Assembly: GCF_000090795.2 (NCBI RefSeq)
Contig: NW_003546259.1
Coordinates: forward strand, 256,054-320,053
DNA length: 64,000 nt
Source: Amphimedon queenslandica
Lineage: Eukaryota > Porifera > Demospongiae > Haplosclerida > Niphatidae
Direction of reading: 5' to 3'
Of this stretch, positions 60,105 through 64,000 are shown one piece after another (within the stretch, counting starts at the first letter, position 1; the number at the start of each line of letters is the position of its first letter). The notes beneath the pieces are model-generated. The model was not told where the DNA came from. It made no database searches and was given only the letters and a program-made list of their open reading frames with translations. A program made the position numbers and the translations under genes.

Positions 60105-61058
60105 ATACACTGTAGCTACATGTACATGTATGTTGTACAATGTAGATAGTTTGGAGTGGTTTAAATTTTTATCAAGGCTGTTTGATGTTTTACCATGCCC
60201 CCATCTCAAGTAAAAATGTTGGTTTATGTCGGTAGTTTGTTGAAATTTTACTTGCCTAAATTATCTACTTGGCACCTATGTACATGTACAGAATGTGTAG
60301 TTCATCATTGTAATTTTACTACCTGTACTTTTGTTTTTTCCTTATTTGCATGTACATTTATGTACACTTGTACATGTACATGTACCTACATACGTGCAAG
60401 TACCTGTACACAGTTTTTCATTTTCTGTTTCTACATGCATATTATAGTTGTAATCTAATTATTAATTAATCTTCATTTTTATTTGATACAACTGTGTAAC
60501 ATACTGCATTGTGTGTGTACATGTAGAAATATGATATGAAGCAGTTGCTAATTCTTCCTTGTGAGCTGGGAGTAACTGAATGGAACGATCATTCCTCTCA
60601 TACAACATGGTGTTACTATTGGCATTCAATGGAACAGGTTATTAAACTAGCAGCTTAGTACGCTAGTAATAATAATAATAATAATTTTAATAATGAATAA
60701 TAATAATAATAAGTAATGATTTATTTTATTTATTTTTTAGTACGCTTCCTAAAATGATTGTTGATGGTTAGTTATTAATAATAGTTAATTAATTAATTGA
60801 TTAATATTAGCTATTACATCAACTTCAGGCTCTATGCTATTGGCTACATTGTCACTAAATGACCCTGTCCCCTCTTTCCCTTCCTCTTCCTTCCCTCTAT
60901 CTCCTCTCTCTTACGCTACTCTATTGATTCACAGATAGGACATCGTTGGGGATCAATATGGGATCAATATGAATTGAAGGGAATCAAAAGAAAACAAGTT
61001 TGAATTCAATCTCAAAAATTAAGAAGCTGTAGAAGTTGTGGTAATACATGTACAAGTA
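60105..61058. other. Intergenic, repeats only
   Basis: Contains several TACATGTACA sites (60,119-60,133; 60,285; 60,370-60,385) and an imperfect (AAT)n run at about 60,665-60,715. The open frame at 60,195-60,458 is Cys/Thr-rich because of these repeats and is not supported. Confidence 0.5.
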
Positions 61059-61313
61059 AGGCCCCGTTTACACTAATCCACTTCACTGAATCCAGATTGT
61101 TTTTGCTATTATCCGTTTCAGGTGTTTACACTAATCCAGCAGCTGCATTTTCATATAATTTATCATTCTCTTATAGAAGTATACACTTTGATATCTGGTT
61201 ACATTTTGCTTCAGATAGGTGATGCGCTTTCATGTATTAGTGTAAACAGAAGCTGTATCAGAATGAAAAAGTCTCCGTTCACATGTGAAAATGGATTAGT
61301 GTAAACGGGGTTT
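61059..61313. mobile_element. 255-bp MITE, ends GGCCCCGTTTACACTAATCC
   Basis: Left AGGCCCCGTTTACACTAATC and right GATTAGTGTAAACGGGGTTT form a nearly perfect terminal inverted repeat, with the shorter motif TTTACACTAATCC and its reverse repeated inside. AAGTA flanks both sides (61,054-61,058 and 61,314-61,318), a possible 5-bp target duplication. Non-coding. Confidence 0.85.
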
Positions 61314-61689
61314 AAGTATTAATGCATGTTAAAGCCGCTTATTTTACTGGTGTTGATGTGATGTGTACTCATTTTTTTGCCTCGCCAGCAATTAGCGTGG
61401 GCAAGGACTATGTTCGTAGGTATGTTGTCTGCAGACATTGGGTCAAGCACTTGTGCTTGTACTTACGCACAAATAAGCAAAGCTTTCAACCTACTTGCCT
61501 TTATAATCTAATTTTAAAAGTGCTTTAAAGCACAGCAAATAGTGTATGTGAATAGTTTACATGTACATGTAGTGGTTACTAAGTCCAGTAAAACTGTAGT
61601 AGACGGTCGCAAAATCTATGCAACAGCTATCATAAGTGTCATAATTAGTGTTAAGTAAGTTTGAATATTAATATGGCTTCCTGTGAAAG

Positions 61690-62654
61690 TAAAAGAACAT
61701 AGGCATATTGAGAAGATTTACGATGGAGAATGATCTATCAACTGAAGTGTCTACAAAAAACCTACAAGCAAGTTGCTGAATCCCTCAATGTAGACTGCTC
61801 GACAGTTAGCAGAATAGTAGCTCTTTATGATACAACTGGTGGTGTTACCAAGAAGTATTCACCAAACATGGGCACCAGGAAACTAACTGAAATGGATAGA
61901 CTTCTTATAGTAGAACTTGTTACTGAGAAGCCTGGTATATTCTTGCATGTAATTCAAGATATATTAATAGATGAAACTGGAACTGAAGTCAACAGTAGTA
62001 CTTCATGTAAGTTTCTTCATGAATCTAACTTCACACACAAAAAAATGATAATCAAAGCAAGGCAAAGATGCAATCTTTCGAGAGCCAAATATGCCCTTGA
62101 TATGTCACTCTTCAAAGGCCATGCTAATGTTTTTGTTTGTTGATGAAACTGGAGCTGATAGAAGAGATGAAATGAGAAAGTTTGCATATAGTATGAGAGG
62201 GCAACCAGCTGTTGTGAGTAAATTATTAGTGAGAGGAAAACAAGTATCTGCAATAGTTGGAATGTCAGTTAGAGGAGTTCTTGATTTTCACATAACTTGC
62301 TCTATAGTAAATGCTGACCGTTTTCTGTCCTATGTTGAAAACGCACTTGTTCCCTACTTAAAACCATTTAATGGTATAAATGAACATAGCATAGTAATTC
62401 TAGATAATGCCACAATCCATCATGACCAAAGAGTAATAGACACCATTCAGAGCACAGGGGCTTTCTTATATTTTTACCACCATATAGTCCTGACTTAATT
62501 CCAAATTGAGAATGTTTTTGCACAGGTGAAGTCAATATTAAAATCAAATGAAGACCATTAGAAATATCTAGACCTTAAAACTAATGTTACTGCTGCATTA
62601 TGTTCCATTACGGTTGGTGATTGCAAATCATGGATTTCAATATGTAGTTATTAA
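61690..62654 (+). pseudogene. IS630/Tc1-type transposase, broken
   Basis: Helix-turn-helix start around 61,715-61,800: WRMIYQLKCLQKTYKQVAES and VDCSTVSRIVALYDTTGGV. Then KLTEMDRLLIVELVTEKPGI, and the catalytic core FVDETGADRRDEMRKFAYS (first Asp), LLVRGKQVSAIVGMS, HSIVILDNATIHHDQRVI (second Asp), and in a shifted frame IENVFAQVKSILKS (catalytic Glu), ending at TAA 62,652-62,654. Breaks: frame changes near 62,100-62,130 and near 62,470-62,510, and a TAG at 62,559-62,561. All three catalytic residues are still encoded. The next gene converges on it 150 bp away. Confidence 0.8.
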
Positions 62655-62802
62655 TAAACTATTATTATGATTGGTTAAATGAAAATTATAACCAAATGAA
62701 TGCATTACACTTACAAAATGAACTCATTTTTGAGGTTACTAAATTCAGTGATGATTAAATGAAAATTAAACAATACATTATGCACAAAAAGCATGCTTTA
62801 AT

Positions 62803-63619
62803 TCACTTTTTTAGTTCCTTTAGTGTCATAAGTACTTGCTGCTTCTCATCTAAAAACTCCTCTTCATTAAGTACATTATCCTCATAAAGTTCCTTTAATT
62901 TCCTAAGATTATAAAGGCAATTTCTTTTTATGGTACCACCTTTTAATGGTGAGATGTTCTTTCGAGAGGAACCTGGCGATAGTTAATTTGTTGGCTTAAG
63001 GGCTTCAGCAATTGCAGTTGCAGCACCAGTAAGAACATTAACAACACTATTATTCTTCGATTTGATTGATGCTGGTGAGCCAGTAATTAATGGAATCGGT
63101 GGAGGTAATTAATAGCTCTCATGTCGGCCCGATTCAATAAGTTTTGCCCCATAGACGTAGCTTTGGTGACTCCATTTTAGGATGTTTTTCTTCAAGTTGC
63201 TGAAATATAGTGTCACATTCTTCAGGTACAATGACATCACACACTTCATTAGATGTTCCAGTCTTCCTTTTTTTGCTTTCGGTGCAATATCAGTTTCGTC
63301 ATCAAAGTCTACGCAAGGGCCAAATGTATCACTCTTTCTCTCAGTCCACAAATTAATTTTTGATCCAGGCTCATACGTCAAATACATAGTAATCAAATCT
63401 CGTTTAGCAATTTTTTTTTGTACCACTAGGCTCATAGTATTCCACTTGAAAATCAGCTTTGCTTGGCATGTCATCTGGAAAGGAGTCCATGAGTCTTAAC
63501 TTTTGAGTGGCAGGTGAAACAAACTGCTCAGCAGTGTCATGCCAGATTCTGACCATAAAGTCACTCTTCTTTTTAGGATTGATCATCCTCACAAAGTACT
63601 GATAGCTATGACTTGACAT
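62803..63619 (-). CDS. Sponge-type multi-copy protein with SHOCT-like tail
   Basis: Start ATG 63,617-63,619 (MSSHSYQYFVRMINPKKKSD), stop TGA 62,803-62,805. Order: YYEPSGTKK, DLITMYLTYEPGSKINLW, acidic linker, CDTIFQQLEEKHPKMESPKL, RLWGK, PPPIPLITGSPASIKSK, ATAIAEALK, and a tail LRKLKELYEDNVLNEEEFLD-EK like the short C-terminal SHOCT helix pair. I recall this order from uncharacterised repeated genes of sponges. Function unknown. Frame changes coincide with a run of nine T (63,411-63,419) and a run of seven T (63,268-63,274), so sequencing error or slippage is possible. A TGA lies near 63,118 (after WGKTY) and a TAA near 62,984. It may be cargo of the convergent transposase gene. Confidence 0.5.
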
Positions 63620-64000
63620 GGTTCTTTGGGGGAAAGTAGCTGCTGCTACACCGGTATTTACTGACTCAGAACAAATATATGGCCATTGTTGGGAATGAAA
63701 CTGATACCAAGGATAAGGATACTAGTGTGTCTGCTGACTCTGTTCTGTAGAATCATTGAACTTGCAAGTGGTTTCAGAAGGGCCAGCAGCCATTTTGACC
63801 TCATGTACAATCTAATGTGGGCCTGTTCAATGATTTTAATTATTGTTACATGCAAGCATTGTAAGTGTCACCTCCTTAAAAAGAGTGTAGTTTGATTGCA
63901 GATTTCAAATTATTGATCTAGAAGTTGCAAAGATTTTGCAACCATCTGTAGTGACTCTCACATTCATTATTATTTATTTATTTCATTTCTGTAACTACAC
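63620..64000. other. No gene supported at right edge
   Basis: Opposite-strand frames at 63,658-63,895 have no family match and are hydrophobic by composition. Confidence 0.4.

Noticed and set aside
60195-60458. Cys/Thr-rich secreted-peptide-like frame
   Set aside because: Driven by repeated TGTACATGTAC sequence.
1-64000. CRISPR arrays, operons, bacterial promoters or Shine-Dalgarno sites
   Set aside because: Spliced genes and animal-type transposons show this is eukaryotic DNA; no direct repeats with unique spacers were seen.

Overview
This window is eukaryotic: AT-rich, with multi-exon coding pieces, short GT-AG introns (about 45-60 bases are common), no operons, and mobile-element families I know mainly from sponges and cnidarians. 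My best guess (inference, not a search result) is a demosponge genome such as Amphimedon queenslandica. Nearly everything that looks like protein comes from transposable elements; clear host genes are few or none.

Layout. 0.2-2.3 kb: broken Mutator-like transposase. 2.4-3.2 kb: 8-bp minisatellite. 3.5-5.7 kb: fossil of an integrase-fold family (copy A). 6.5-7.7 kb and 12.1-13.5 kb: two members of a RING-like zinc-finger family. 14.1-16.6 kb: a hAT transposon (hAT-A) with 8-bp target duplications, inserted in integrase fossil copy B (14.05-17.5 kb). 17.6-17.9 kb: a MITE. 18.7-25.2 kb: a foldback element with arms of about 465 bp, split by a 5.1-kb DNA transposon (19,341-24,433) carrying a large multi-exon gene. 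25.7-26.6 kb: integrase fossil copy C, then an 18-bp minisatellite. 27.8-38.3 kb: an old P-loop/Cys-rich family cut by two hAT transposons, hAT-B (29,923-32,852, with a 330-base assembly gap) and hAT-C (32,996-35,745, nearly whole).

39.8-40.9 kb: pogo-like transposase. 41.1-42.1 and 45.7-47.1 kb: two proteins joining a HIRAN-like domain to a Ulp1/C48-like protease domain. 44.7 kb: first exon of a YqaJ/SWIM-type gene. 47.9-49.0 kb: degenerate TE protein. 50.3-51.0 kb: ISL2EU-like transposase. 51.2-53.3 kb: a Harbinger element with its Myb-like partner gene and transposase facing each other. 55.9-60.1 kb: an element with CAC...GTG ends that carries a multi-exon BEN-domain gene, with a Tc1 insertion that itself holds a MITE. 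61.1-61.3 kb: another MITE. 61.7-62.7 kb: IS630/Tc1-type transposase. 62.8-63.6 kb: sponge-type gene with a SHOCT-like tail.

How the parts relate: autonomous elements (MULE, hAT, pogo, Tc1, ISL2EU, Harbinger and the 19-24 kb element) supply transposases, MITEs borrow them, and insertions are stacked up to three deep, which gives a relative time order. The strongest link is that the 19-24 kb element and the MITE at 59.3 kb share TGTGAC-type ends and a TATA target duplication, so they probably use the same enzyme class.
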